Part shown: in pieces, positions 1 through 8,595 of the stretch | Numbering within the stretch: the stretch's first letter is position 1 | How the letters are laid out: each line of letters starts with the position of its first letter | Assembly: GCF_900109355.1 (NCBI RefSeq) | Contig: NZ_FOBF01000006.1 | Location: 1 to 64,000, forward strand | From: Nonomuraea pusilla | GTDB lineage: Bacteria; Actinomycetota; Actinomycetes; Streptosporangiales; Streptosporangiaceae | DNA length: 64,000 nt | Direction of reading: 5' to 3' | The notes under the pieces: model-generated | The model's input: the letters and a program-made list of their open reading frames with translations, nothing else | The model's database searches: none | Told to the model about the DNA's origin: nothing | Made by a program: the position numbers and the translations under genes

Positions 1-80
1 GCCAGCACCCCCCCACAACCCAGCACCCCCCCACAACCCAGCACCCCCCCACAACCCAGCACCCCCCGAGAACCCAGCAG
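1..80 (+). repeat. 18-bp tandem repeat (about 4 copies) in the PucR reading frame
   Basis: Unit CAGCACCCCCCCACAACC repeats from the left edge, the last copy degenerate (ends in GAGAACCCAGCAG). In the PucR frame it encodes HNPAPP hexapeptides. The array probably continues to the left of the window. Confidence 0.9.
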
Positions 81-2161
81 CCGCGGACGGCCCTGATTCC
101 GGAGGCGGCCCTGCGGCTCGGGGCGCTGGGGCCCCAGGTGACACCGGGCCGTCCCAGGGCGTCCCGGGCGCGGGCGTCATCCCGGCGGAGCCCTCCGGGC
201 GCGCGGTCGTCAGCGCGCAGGGGTGGCGCGCCCCCGACGACCGCCTCCTTGACGACGCCTGTTCCTCGGACGGCGCCCGCCTGTCAGGAGAGGGGGCCCG
301 ACAGGAGCGCTTCGGCCCGCAGGAAGGCGAAGGCCCCCCGGAAGGTGAAGGCCCCCCGGAAGGTGAAGGCCCGCGGGAAGGTGAAGGCCCGCGGGAGAGC
401 GACGGCGCGGGCGCAGGTGAAGGCCGCCAGGAGGGTGAAGGCCTGTGGGAGAGTGGCGGCGCGCGGGAAGGTCAAGGCGCCCGGGAGGGCGGCGGTGTCC
501 AGGAGGGCGGCGGCGCGCGGGCAGGCGGTGGGCTGCACGGCGTGAGGGCCGCTGCCGCTGCCGCTGTCGGCGGAGGGCCCACCGGGAAGCCTGGCTCTGT
601 CGGGCAGCCTGGCTCCGTCGGGAAGGTGGCCTCCGCTGGGAAGCCTGGCTCCGTCGGGAAGGTGGCCTCCGCTGGGAAGCCGGGTTTGGCCGGGAAACCT
701 GCCTCTGCCGGGACGCAGTCCTCTGCCGGGAGGGCGGCCTCTGTCGGGGGTTCTGCCGGTACGGGCCCGGGGCGGGATCGGTTGCCGGCCAGTCTGGCGC
801 TGTCGGCTCCCGGGCAGCACATCGTGGTGCAGCCGCTGGGCGGCGGGGCCAGGCCGCGGGGGTTCTTCGCGGTGGGGGCTTCCCGGCCGTTCTCGCCGGT
901 GGCGCACACGGTGATCAACGCCGCCGGTTCGCTGCTCACCCTGGCGCTGGAACGTGGCAGCGCTCAGTCGGAGGCGGAGCGCCAGGTGCGTTCGGCCGCG
1001 CTGGAGCTGCTGCTGGCGGGGGAGGAGGCCCGGGCCGGGGCGGTGCTCGCGGCGCTCGGCACGCGGGTGCCGCACGAGCCGCTGGTCGTCCTGGCGGCCG
1101 ACGCGGACGCGCTCGACGTCCTCGAACCCCTCGCCTTCGCCGCCCGCCTGCGCCCACCGGTCCAGGAGACCGCACCGCCCGCCCCCGGCGCGGTGGAGCC
1201 GGCCTCAGGCCCTGTACGCGGCCGGGGTGGCGTGGAGCGGGCGACCGGCCCTGCCCGGACCGACCCTGCCCGGACCGGCCCTGGGCTGCCCGGTCCGGGC
1301 GTTGCCGAATCGGCCCCTGGCCCTGGGCGGCCCCGCCCGAGCGGCATGGAGCCGACCCCTGGCCCTGCGTGGTCCGGTCCTGGCGGGGTGCAGCCGGTCT
1401 CGGGGTCTGGGCGGTCCGGCCCGAGCGGCGAGCCGGTCTCGGGGTCTGGGCGGTCCGGCCCGAGCGGCGAGCCGGTCTCGGGGTCTGGGCGGTCCGGTCC
1501 TGGCGGCGGGGAGACGGTCTCCGGAGGTGTGCGGTCCGGCCCGAAAGGCGTGGAGCCGGTTTCCGGGGCTGCGCGGTCCGGGGTGCGTGGTGTCGAGTCG
1601 GTTCCCCGTCCTGAGCGGGCCGAGGCGCGTCTCGCAGGAGCCGTACGGCATGGTCAGGAGCGGGAGGCGGCGGGCGAGGGGCGTGAGGGAGCGGCCGGGC
1701 GGGTGGTGGTGGCGCTCGTGGCGCAGCCGGTGGCGGAGCGGGTGGCGGCGCAGGTGCCAGGGACGGTCGGGATGAGCGCGCCCTGCGGGTACGACGGGCT
1801 GCGTACCGCGCTCGACCAGGCGCGCCGCGCGCGGGAGAGCCGCCGCCCCGGGGTCGTGAGGTTCGCCGACCTGGCCGGGCAGGGGCTGCTGGCGCTGCTC
1901 GACCCGGCCGCCGCGCGGGCGTTCTCGTCCGCGCTGCTCGCGCCGCTCACCGCGTACGGCTCCCGGGCCGACCTGGTGGAGTCGCTGCACGCGTACCTGA
2001 GCTGCAACGGACACTGGGACGCGGCGGCGCAGCGGCTCGGCATCCACCGTCACACGCTCAGGTACCGGATGAAGCGGGTCACCGAGCTGCTCGGCCGCGA
2101 CCTGGACGACCCGGGGGTGCGGGCCGAACTCTGGCTCGCCCTCCAGGCCGCCCGCGCCTGA
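2..2161 (+). CDS. PucR-family transcriptional regulator with repeat-rich body (5' truncated by window)
   Basis: The reading frame is open from the first bases of the window through the stop at 2161, so the gene begins upstream; at least 719 codons are visible. The C-terminal ~60 residues (about 655-715 of the visible part) are a PucR/CdaR helix-turn-helix: a DLVESLHAYLSCNG lead, AAQRLGIHRHTLRYR recognition part and KRVTELLGRDL. A conserved block at about visible residues 258-385 (GQHIVVQPLGG, then FFAVGA, VINAAGSLLTLALE) matches the middle sensory region of such regulators. Between the conserved blocks are low-complexity inserts: an HNPAPP repeat at the left edge, EGEGPP repeats (320-440), GKPGSVGKVASA repeats (580-740) and 13-residue EPVSGSGRSGPSG repeats (1391-1510). 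No effector can be named. It converges on the TetR gene that follows. An internal GTG at 542 could be mistaken for the start, but the frame upstream is open and coherent. Confidence 0.8.
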   Translation, partial: PAPPHNPAPPHNPAPPHNPAPPENPAAADGPDSGGGPAARGAGAPGDTGPSQGVPGAGVIPAEPSGRAVVSAQGWRAPDDRLLDDACSSDGARLSGEGARQERFGPQEGEGPPEGEGPPEGEGPREGEGPRESDGAGAGEGRQEGEGLWESGGAREGQGAREGGGVQEGGGARAGGGLHGVRAAAAAAVGGGPTGKPGSVGQPGSVGKVASAGKPGSVGKVASAGKPGLAGKPASAGTQSSAGRAASVGGSAGTGPGRDRLPASLALSAPGQHIVVQPLGGGARPRGFFAVGASRPFSPVAHTVINAAGSLLTLALERGSAQSEAERQVRSAALELLLAGEEARAGAVLAALGTRVPHEPLVVLAADADALDVLEPLAFAARLRPPVQETAPPAPGAVEPASGPVRGRGGVERATGPARTDPARTGPGLPGPGVAESAPGPGRPRPSGMEPTPGPAWSGPGGVQPVSGSGRSGPSGEPVSGSGRSGPSGEPVSGSGRSGPGGGETVSGGVRSGPKGVEPVSGAARSGVRGVESVPRPERAEARLAGAVRHGQEREAAGEGREGAAGRVVVALVAQPVAERVAAQVPGTVGMSAPCGYDGLRTALDQARRARESRRPGVVRFADLAGQGLLALLDPAAARAFSSALLAPLTAYGSRADLVESLHAYLSCNGHWDAAAQRLGIHRHTLRYRMKRVTELLGRDLDDPGVRAELWLALQAARA
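1391..1510 (+). repeat. 39-bp tandem repeat, three copies, in-frame in the PucR gene
   Basis: Three near-identical 39-bp units, each encoding the 13-residue EPVSGSGRSGPSG motif, the last copy diverging to GGG. The unit is a multiple of three, so copy-number change would keep the frame. Confidence 0.9.
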
Positions 2162-2197
2162 CGCCCGGCCCGCCGGGGTGCGGCGTCGGGGGCGGCG

Positions 2198-2848
2198 CTA
2201 CCTTCTGTCGGTGAGGTAGCAGCAGACGACGGCGGTCGTGACCGCCTCGTACGTGTGCCCGTCCCGCAGGTGGCCGGCGCGTTCCAGGCTGATGGCGCCC
2301 TGCGCGGCCGCCCACAGGGCGTCGGCGATCTGGCGCGGCTGGGTCGGGATGAGCTGCCCGGAGGAGATGCAGTCGGCGATGGCCCGGTCGAGGATGTTGA
2401 GCGCGGCGCGGGCGAGCGTCCTGGCGCGTTCGCTCGGTTCGAAGCCGGGGATGGCGCGTTCGAACATGAGGCTGTAGTAGCCGGGCTCGGCCACGCACGC
2501 CTGGCGGTAGGCGGGGCCGAGCGCGGTGAGGTACTCGAGGGGGTCCCTGCGCTGCGGCACCGCTTCGAGGAAGCGGCGGATCCGCTCGAACCCCTCCAGG
2601 TACAGCGCCTCGGCCAGGCCCTCCCTGCTGCCGAACATCGTGTAGATGACGGTGGTCGTGCATCCGGCCTCGGACGCGATCCTGCGCATCGTGAGGCTGT
2701 CGGGGCCGTCACTCTGGAGCAGGTTCACGGCCACGTCGAGCAGGCGTGACCGCATCTCGTCGTGGCTCGCGCGCTCGCCGAGGAGGTATGCGCCCTGCAA
2801 CCCCAGCGGCACCGAGGTCATGAGACCTCCCTTGCTGCCAAGGACCAT
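2198..2848 (-). CDS. TetR/AcrR-family regulator
   Basis: A 216-residue protein with an N-terminal TetR helix-turn-helix: RSRLLDVAVNLLQSDGPDSLTMRRIASEAGCTT then VIYTMFGSREGLAEALY. The C-terminal part (ALGPAYRQACVAEPGYYSLMFERAIPG) resembles the WHG-type ligand domain found in many TetR proteins. The ATG at 2848 has an AAGGA ribosome site six bases upstream, which favours it over the internal ATG at 2821. It lies divergent from the aldehyde dehydrogenase with a 263-bp spacer, so that gene is a plausible target, by position only. Confidence 0.9.
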   Translation of the reverse strand: MVLGSKGGLMTSVPLGLQGAYLLGERASHDEMRSRLLDVAVNLLQSDGPDSLTMRRIASEAGCTTTVIYTMFGSREGLAEALYLEGFERIRRFLEAVPQRRDPLEYLTALGPAYRQACVAEPGYYSLMFERAIPGFEPSERARTLARAALNILDRAIADCISSGQLIPTQPRQIADALWAAAQGAISLERAGHLRDGHTYEAVTTAVVCCYLTDRR

Positions 2849-3111
2849 CGCGTCCTTGTGACCTCACGCCGTTCGGTCACGGGGCCCACGCCTTTCTGCT
2901 CGGGGGCCCGCCGCGCTGGAGACCCGCATCGGATGACTTAGCCAGAGCGGAGATCGCTCAAACCAGTCCGCACGGTAAACATCCAGAATTAGGTCTACTT
3001 CTGTTACATCATGGGTATACATCGGGGCTTGTACTTATCGGTGAGCCCTCGTGGGAGTGTTGTGCACCCTGGTGTAAATCCCCGGTGGCTGACGTCGCAT
3101 AACGTCTAGGC
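2849..3111. promoter_or_regulatory. divergent intergenic region; leaderless promoter of aldehyde dehydrogenase
   Basis: The spacer is AT-richer than its surroundings. On the plus strand a TAACGT box (3100-3105) sits six bases before the ATG at 3112, the TANNNT spacing expected for a leaderless transcript. I found no clear palindrome for the neighbouring TetR protein. Confidence 0.5.
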
Positions 3112-4539
3112 ATGGACGTGCGTACCTTCTGGCTCGCCGGACGCCCCGCGACCGGCGACTCCGAACTCCCCGTGACCAATCCCCACGACGGTCGGGAGGT
3201 CGGCCGGTATTCGGTGCCGACCGACGCTCAGGTCGAGGAGGCCGTCGCCGCCGCCCACGGGGTGGCCAAGCAGGCGGCCGCGCTGCCCGTGCACGTACGC
3301 GCGGAGGCGCTGGCCCACGTCGCGCGCCGCCTGTCGGAGCGGGCCGAGGAGCTGGCCCAGCTCATCAGCGCGGAGAACGGCAAGCCGATCCTCTGGGCCC
3401 GCGGCGAGGTCGGCCGTGCCGTGGCGACCTTCCGCTTCGCCGCCGAGGAGACCCGGCGCTGGTCCGGCGAGGTGCAGCGGCTCGACACCGAGCCCGCCGC
3501 CGCCGGTCGCCTGGCCTACGTCTCGCGCGTGCCGAAGGGCCCCGTGCTCGCGATCACCCCGTTCAACTTCCCGCTGAACCTCGTCGCCCACAAGGTCGCG
3601 CCCGCCATCGCGGTCGGCGCGCCCGTCGTGATCAAGCCTGCGCCCGCCACGCCGCTGTCGGCGCTGGCGCTCGGCGAGATCCTGGCGGAGACCGACCTGC
3701 CCGCCGGCATGTTCTCGGTGCTGCCGGTCGAGAACGAGCGCGCCTCCGCGCTCGTGCACGACCCGCGCCTGCCGATCGTGTCGTTCACCGGCTCCGCGCC
3801 CGTGGGGTACGCCATCGCCGACGAGGTGCCGCGCAAGCACGTCACGCTGGAGCTGGGCGGCAACGCCGCCGCCGTCGTGCTGGCCGACGCCGACCTCGAC
3901 TGGGCCGCGCAGCGCGTCGCCCTGTTCTCCAACTACCAGGCGGGCCAGAGCTGCATCGCCGTCCAGCGGGTCATCGTCGAGGAGCCGGTCTACGACGCGT
4001 TCGTCGAACGCCTGCTGCCCGCCGTGTCCGCGCTCGTCACCGGCGACCCGGCCGACGAGAAGACCCAGGTGGGCCCGCTCGTGTCGGAGGCCGCCGCCGA
4101 GCGCGTCGAGCAGTGGATCAACGAGGCCGTGGCCGGAGGCGCCCGCGTGCTCGCGGGCGGCACCCGCGAGGGCGCCACCGTCGCCCCGACGGTGCTGGCC
4201 GACGTCCCGCACGACGCCAAGGTGGCCTGCGAGGAGGTCTTCGGCCCGGTCATGATCCTGCAGACCGCCGCGTCGATCGACGAGGCGTACGCCATGGTCA
4301 ACGACTCGAAGTACGGCCTGCAGGCGGGCGTGTTCACCCGCTCGCTCGACGCCGCCTTCCGCGCCAACCGGGAGCTGGAGGTCGGCGGCGTGATCATCGG
4401 CGACGTGCCGTCCTACCGCGCCGACCAGATGCCGTACGGCGGCGTCAAGGACTCCGGCATCGGCCGCGAGGGCCTGCGCTCGGCGATGGAGGACTTCACG
4501 TACGAGAAGGTCATGGTGCTGACCGGGCTGACGCTCTGA
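3112..4539 (+). CDS. NAD(P)-dependent aldehyde dehydrogenase
   Basis: A complete ALDH-superfamily protein of 475 residues, the normal length. It would oxidise an aldehyde to its acid with NAD or NADP in the cytoplasm. Seen in order: the cofactor-binding segment with AITPFNFPLNLVAHK and a lysine in VIKPAPATPLSA, the FTGSAPVG nucleotide turn, the general-base glutamate in LELGGN, the catalytic cysteine in AGQSCIAVQR, the EEVFGPV motif and the C-terminal PYGGVKDSGIGREG. The overall sequence is closest in feel to the group of glyceraldehyde-3-phosphate, lactaldehyde and phosphonoacetaldehyde dehydrogenases, but the substrate cannot be assigned. Single gene, divergent from TetR, ended by a strong hairpin. 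Confidence 0.93.
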   Translation: MDVRTFWLAGRPATGDSELPVTNPHDGREVGRYSVPTDAQVEEAVAAAHGVAKQAAALPVHVRAEALAHVARRLSERAEELAQLISAENGKPILWARGEVGRAVATFRFAAEETRRWSGEVQRLDTEPAAAGRLAYVSRVPKGPVLAITPFNFPLNLVAHKVAPAIAVGAPVVIKPAPATPLSALALGEILAETDLPAGMFSVLPVENERASALVHDPRLPIVSFTGSAPVGYAIADEVPRKHVTLELGGNAAAVVLADADLDWAAQRVALFSNYQAGQSCIAVQRVIVEEPVYDAFVERLLPAVSALVTGDPADEKTQVGPLVSEAAAERVEQWINEAVAGGARVLAGGTREGATVAPTVLADVPHDAKVACEEVFGPVMILQTAASIDEAYAMVNDSKYGLQAGVFTRSLDAAFRANRELEVGGVIIGDVPSYRADQMPYGGVKDSGIGREGLRSAMEDFTYEKVMVLTGLTL

Positions 4540-4567
4540 CGCGCGCCGCACGTTGAGCCACCGAGGT

Positions 4568-4617
4568 GGCAGGAGGCGGGCGCCGGCCCCCGAACGGGAC
4601 GGCGCCCGCCTCCTGCC
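4568..4617. terminator. bidirectional terminator hairpin
   Basis: A perfect 17-bp stem (4568-4584 with 4601-4617) and a 16-nt loop lie between the converging aldehyde dehydrogenase and protease genes. It is followed by TTCCC rather than a long U-run, as is common in high-GC actinomycetes. Confidence 0.85.
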
Positions 4618-4644
4618 TTCCCGCCTCCGCGCGGGCGACGGAGG

Positions 4645-5901
4645 TCAGGCGTCCTGTGCCGCCTGGTAGAGGGCCTTGGCGGTGTCGCCGAGATAGGGGC
4701 CGTACATCGTGCGGTGGTCGTCGCTGTACTTGAAGCTGCTCAGCGACGTGATCGTGCCCTGGCCGGTGGCGGGGTCGAAGCCGGTCAGCCACGGCCCGCC
4801 GCTGGAGCCCGCCGTCATGTCGCAGCCCAGCCCCTGGTCGCGGGTCTGCTTGTACGGGTCGTCGCGCAGCCGCCCCGCGCAGTAGACCAGGTGCTCCCCG
4901 TCGTACGGCGGGTCGGCGGGGTAGCCGAAGCCGAACGCCTGGCCGCCGCGCCCGGCGTTGAACCCGATGTCCTGGGCGCCGACCACGTCGGTGACGTGCC
5001 TGCCGCTCCAGGTGGACAGCACGACCATGGCGACGTCGTGGTTGTCGTCGGCCGAGCGGGACCACGGGCCTGCCACGAACATGCGCCTGGCGGCGTACTG
5101 GCCGTACGGGCGGTCGCCGTCGAGCCCGTACCCGGGGACGAACGTCCAGTTCTCGGCCCATGCTCCCGCGCCGTCCTTGACGCAGTGACCGGCGGTGACG
5201 ACGAGGTCCTTGTTGGCGCTCCTGACCGTGCTGGCCGAGCAGACGAAGTCGGCGCCGGCCACGGTGAGGAACACCCGGCCGGTGGTCCTGGCGACGGCGC
5301 CGCCGGTCATCCAGGGGGAGCCGGGCGTCCTGGCGGAGGGCGCCGCGTGGGCGGACCCGCGCGGCGCGCCCGGCTCGGCGGCCGGCCGCGCGTCGCCGCG
5401 GCTCGGGGAGGAGCGGCCCGGGGTGTAGCGGCCCGGGGCGTAGCGGGCACCGCCATGGCCCGCGGGGCCGGGAAGCGAGGCACCACCCCCGAGACCGGCA
5501 GGCCCAGGCCCGCCGCCAGGGACGGAAGGCGCGCGCTCGCCGCCGGAGGCGCTCGGCCCGCCGTCGCCGAGGCCGACAGGCCCGTGGCCGCTGCCGAGGC
5601 TGGGCAGGACGGTGTCTCTGCCGCCGGTCACGCGGTCGAGCAGGCCGCCCTTCGTCAGGGTGGCGAGCAGGCCGATGGGCAGCGCGGCCGCCATGCGCTC
5701 GGGAGTCCAGTAGGCGAGCACGCGCCGCTCCTCCTCGGAGCTGCGCGCGGCCACGTGTTCGACGACGTCGGACCGCCGGGCCGGGCCGGCGGACGCGGCG
5801 GGGCCGGCGTGCCCCGGCGCGGGGGCCGCGCCGACGAGGGCGGGCCCCAGAAGGCCCGCGACGAGCGGCACGGCCGCAAGCAGGGGGGTGCTCAACGTCA
5901 T
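4645..5901 (-). CDS. secreted trypsin-like serine protease
   Basis: A 418-residue exported protease. The N-terminus ([20 protein letters not shown]...) is a Sec-type signal or anchor. Residues about 80-200 are a Gly/Pro/Ser-rich linker that looks like a propeptide or spacer. The catalytic domain follows, with the triad histidine in VVTAGHC, aspartate in DDNHDVAMV and serine in TAGSSGGPW. Cysteine pairs (DFVCS/AGHC and VYCAG/LGCD) fit disulfides. The fold is that of the trypsin/V8-like S1 family. The ATG at 5901 begins the hydrophobic segment; the same frame stays open further upstream, but that extension overlaps dxr on the other strand. Divergent from dxr with a 120-bp spacer. Confidence 0.9.
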   Translation of the reverse strand: MTLSTPLLAAVPLVAGLLGPALVGAAPAPGHAGPAASAGPARRSDVVEHVAARSSEEERRVLAYWTPERMAAALPIGLLATLTKGGLLDRVTGGRDTVLPSLGSGHGPVGLGDGGPSASGGERAPSVPGGGPGPAGLGGGASLPGPAGHGGARYAPGRYTPGRSSPSRGDARPAAEPGAPRGSAHAAPSARTPGSPWMTGGAVARTTGRVFLTVAGADFVCSASTVRSANKDLVVTAGHCVKDGAGAWAENWTFVPGYGLDGDRPYGQYAARRMFVAGPWSRSADDNHDVAMVVLSTWSGRHVTDVVGAQDIGFNAGRGGQAFGFGYPADPPYDGEHLVYCAGRLRDDPYKQTRDQGLGCDMTAGSSGGPWLTGFDPATGQGTITSLSSFKYSDDHRTMYGPYLGDTAKALYQAAQDA

Positions 5902-6021
5902 GGCCCCCGAGTGTGCACCACGAGCCGTGTTCTCGTGACTACTTTCGGTGAATCTCCTGGGACCCTCGGCGGTATCGCGGGGCGTGTCAGATCGCGCTCC
6001 CGCAGCGGGGAGAATGGACGG

Positions 6022-7209
6022 GTGCATGAGATCCACCGCTCCGTCGTCGTGCTGGGGTCCACCGGCTCGGTCGGCACGCAGGCACTCGACGTCATCGCCG
6101 CCAACCGCGACGCCTTCGCCGTCACCGCGCTCGCGGCCGGGGGAGGCCGCATCGACCTGCTGGCGAGGCAGGCGGCGGAGTTCGGCGTGGAGGCCGTGGC
6201 GGTCGCCGACGCCTCCGCCGTGCCCGCGCTGAAGGAGGCGCTCGCCGCGCTCGGCGCGGCGCCGAAGGTCCTCGGCGGGCCCGAGGGGGTCGCCGAGGTG
6301 GCGGCGTGGGGCTGCGACGTCGTGCTCAACGCCATCACCGGGGCGCTGGGCCTCACCTCCACGCTGGTCGCCCTGGAGGCGGGCCGGTCGCTGGCCCTCG
6401 CCAACAAGGAGTCGCTGATCATCGGCGGGCCGCTGGTGAAGCGGCTGGCCGCGCCCGGCCAGATCCTCCCGGTCGACTCCGAGCACTCGGCCGTGCAGCA
6501 GTGCCTGTGGGCGGCCGGGCCGGACGGCCACGACCCGGCGCGGGTCAAGCAGCTCGTCATCACCGCGAGCGGCGGCCCGTTCAGGGGGATGAAGCGCGAG
6601 GAGATGGCGGACGTCACGCCCCGGATGGCGCTCGCGCACCCCACCTGGTCGATGGGGCCGGTCATCACGGTCAACTCCGCCACCCTGGTCAACAAGGGGC
6701 TGGAGGTCATCGAGGCGCACCTGCTGTTCGACATCGGCTTCGACAGGATCGAGGTCGTGGTGCACCCGCAGTCGGTCGTCCACTCGATGGTCGAGTACGT
6801 CGACGGCTCCACCATCGCCCAGGCCAGCCCGCCCGACATGCGGCTGCCGATCGCGCTCGCGCTCGGCCACCCGGCCCGCGTCCCCGGCGCGGCCCCCGCG
6901 ATCGACTGGACCACCGCCCACACCTGGACGTTCGAGCCGCTCGACGACGAGGCGTTCCCGGCGGTCGCGCTCGCCAGGCACGTCGGCGCCGCGGGCGGCA
7001 CCGCGCCGGCCGTCTACAACGCCGCCAACGAGGCGTGCCTCGACGCGTTCCTGCGCGGCGAGCTGCCCTTCCTGTCGATCGTCGATACCGTCGCCAAGGT
7101 GGTCGAGGAGCACGACGTCACCCCGGCCTCCAGCGTCGAGGAGGTCCTCGCGGCCGACACATGGGCCCGAGCCCGTGCGGCCGAACTCACAGCCGGTCAG
7201 TCCCGATAG
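6022..7209 (+). CDS. dxr: 1-deoxy-D-xylulose 5-phosphate reductoisomerase
   Basis: Second enzyme of the MEP isoprenoid pathway: converts DXP to 2-C-methylerythritol 4-phosphate with NADPH. The 395-residue product has the NADPH site [12 protein letters not shown] near the start, ANKESLI, the metal/substrate motif [18 protein letters not shown], the flexible HPTWSMGP loop, [13 protein letters not shown] and NAANEACL. The GTG at 6022 is chosen because GGGGAGA precedes it at ribosome-site distance and the protein then has the family length. ispG follows 40 bp downstream on the same strand. The site-2 protease gene usually placed between these two in actinobacteria is absent. Confidence 0.96.
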   Translation: MHEIHRSVVVLGSTGSVGTQALDVIAANRDAFAVTALAAGGGRIDLLARQAAEFGVEAVAVADASAVPALKEALAALGAAPKVLGGPEGVAEVAAWGCDVVLNAITGALGLTSTLVALEAGRSLALANKESLIIGGPLVKRLAAPGQILPVDSEHSAVQQCLWAAGPDGHDPARVKQLVITASGGPFRGMKREEMADVTPRMALAHPTWSMGPVITVNSATLVNKGLEVIEAHLLFDIGFDRIEVVVHPQSVVHSMVEYVDGSTIAQASPPDMRLPIALALGHPARVPGAAPAIDWTTAHTWTFEPLDDEAFPAVALARHVGAAGGTAPAVYNAANEACLDAFLRGELPFLSIVDTVAKVVEEHDVTPASSVEEVLAADTWARARAAELTAGQSR

Positions 7210-7249
7210 CTACCTAAACTGGTTAGCGTCGTCACACCTAAGGGTTGAA

Positions 7250-8404
7250 ATGTCCTCTGTAGCACTTGGCATCCCGACGGTTCGCCCCAGGCCGCTCGCC
7301 GAACGCCGACGTTCCCGCCAGATCATGGTCGGCAGCGTGCCGGTGGGCGGCGACGCCCCGGTCTCCGTCCAGTCGATGACCACCACGGTCACCGCCGACG
7401 TGAACGCCACGCTCCAGCAGATCGCCGAGCTGACCGCGTCCGGGTGCCAGATCGTGCGCGTGGCCGTGCCGTCGCAGGACGACGCCGACGCGCTCCCGAT
7501 CATCGCCAGGAAGTCGCAGATCCCGGTCATCGCCGACATCCACTTCCAGCCCAAGTACGTCTTCGCCGCCATCGAGGCGGGCTGCGCGGCGGTCAGGGTC
7601 AACCCGGGCAACATCAAGAAGTTCGACGACAAGGTCGGCGAGATCGCCAAGGCGGCGTCCGACCACGGCGTCCCGATCCGCATCGGCGTCAACGCCGGCT
7701 CGCTCGACCCGCGGCTGCTGCAGAAGTACGGCAAGGCCACGCCCGAGGCGCTGGTCGAGTCGGCGCTGTGGGAGTGCTCGCTGTTCGAGGAGCACGGGTT
7801 CCGCGACATCAAGATCTCGGTCAAGCACAACGACCCGGTCGTGATGATCAACGCGTACCGGCTGCTGGCCGAGCAGTGCGACTACCCGCTCCACCTGGGT
7901 GTCACCGAGGCGGGGCCGGCGTTCCAGGGCACGATCAAGTCGGCGGTCGCGTTCGGCGCGCTGCTGGCCGAGGGCATCGGCGACACCATCCGGGTGTCGC
8001 TGTCCGCGCCTCCCGTCGAGGAGGTCAAGGTCGGCACGCAGATCCTGGAGTCCCTGGGCCTGCGCGAGCGCGGCCTGGAGATCGTCTCCTGCCCGTCGTG
8101 CGGGCGGGCGCAGGTCGACGTGTACACGCTGGCCGAGCGCGTCCAGGCCGGCCTGGAGGGGCTGAAGGTGCCGCTGCGCGTGGCGGTCATGGGCTGCGTG
8201 GTGAACGGCCCCGGCGAGGCCCGCGAGGCCGACCTCGGCGTGGCGTCCGGCAACGGCAAGGGGCAGATCTTCGTCAAGGGCGAGGTCATCAAGACCGTGC
8301 CGGAGTCGCAGATCGTCGAGACCCTGATCGAGGAGGCCCTGCGGATGGCCGAGGAGATGGGCGTCGACCCCGAGGGCGACGGCCCCGAGGTCACCGTCGG
8401 CTGA
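7250..8404 (+). CDS. ispG: 4-hydroxy-3-methylbut-2-enyl diphosphate synthase (flavodoxin)
   Basis: Sixth MEP-pathway step: reductive ring opening of MEcPP to HMBPP using a [4Fe-4S] cluster. The 384-residue protein has the TIM-barrel part ([18 protein letters not shown], then [17 protein letters not shown] and [13 protein letters not shown]) and the C-terminal cluster domain with Cys-x2-Cys in [11 protein letters not shown], the third cysteine in [12 protein letters not shown] and the conserved glutamate of GPGE. The ATG at 7250 follows AAGGG at five bases; an in-frame ATG at 7175 would overlap dxr and lengthen the protein beyond the family. Probably co-transcribed with dxr. Confidence 0.97.
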   Translation: MSSVALGIPTVRPRPLAERRRSRQIMVGSVPVGGDAPVSVQSMTTTVTADVNATLQQIAELTASGCQIVRVAVPSQDDADALPIIARKSQIPVIADIHFQPKYVFAAIEAGCAAVRVNPGNIKKFDDKVGEIAKAASDHGVPIRIGVNAGSLDPRLLQKYGKATPEALVESALWECSLFEEHGFRDIKISVKHNDPVVMINAYRLLAEQCDYPLHLGVTEAGPAFQGTIKSAVAFGALLAEGIGDTIRVSLSAPPVEEVKVGTQILESLGLRERGLEIVSCPSCGRAQVDVYTLAERVQAGLEGLKVPLRVAVMGCVVNGPGEAREADLGVASGNGKGQIFVKGEVIKTVPESQIVETLIEEALRMAEEMGVDPEGDGPEVTVG

Positions 8405-8429
8405 CCACCCGAGCGCGCCTGCGCGACCC

Positions 8430-8460
8430 AGGCCCGGTCCCCTGCGCGGGGGCCGGGCCT
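8430..8460 (+). terminator. terminator hairpin after ispG
   Basis: AGGCCCGGTCCC (8430-8441) pairs with GGGGCCGGGCCT (8449-8460) with a short loop and one G-T pair, 26 bp past the ispG stop. It separates dxr-ispG from the peptidase gene. Confidence 0.75.
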
Positions 8461-8595
8461 TGCCGTGTGAGCAGGGTGTCGTTACGGTGTGCAATCTGTT
8501 GATGACAGGGTGGCAAGCATTCGCTCATACGGAACGTGACGGCGTCCTCGCTCCGGGAGCATCGCCACAGCCTATGAGCAAGGGGGAGAGGCTTG

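Noticed and set aside
1..80. CRISPR array at the left edge
   Set aside because: The 18-bp units are directly adjacent with no spacers and lie in a coding frame.
284..1175. Long open frames antisense to the PucR gene
   Set aside because: They are shadows of a GC-rich repeat region; the PucR frame has conserved domains and runs through.
4714..6021. N-terminal extension of dxr by ~430 codons
   Set aside because: The frame is open only because it is antisense to the protease gene; the family start is at GTG 6022 with a ribosome site.
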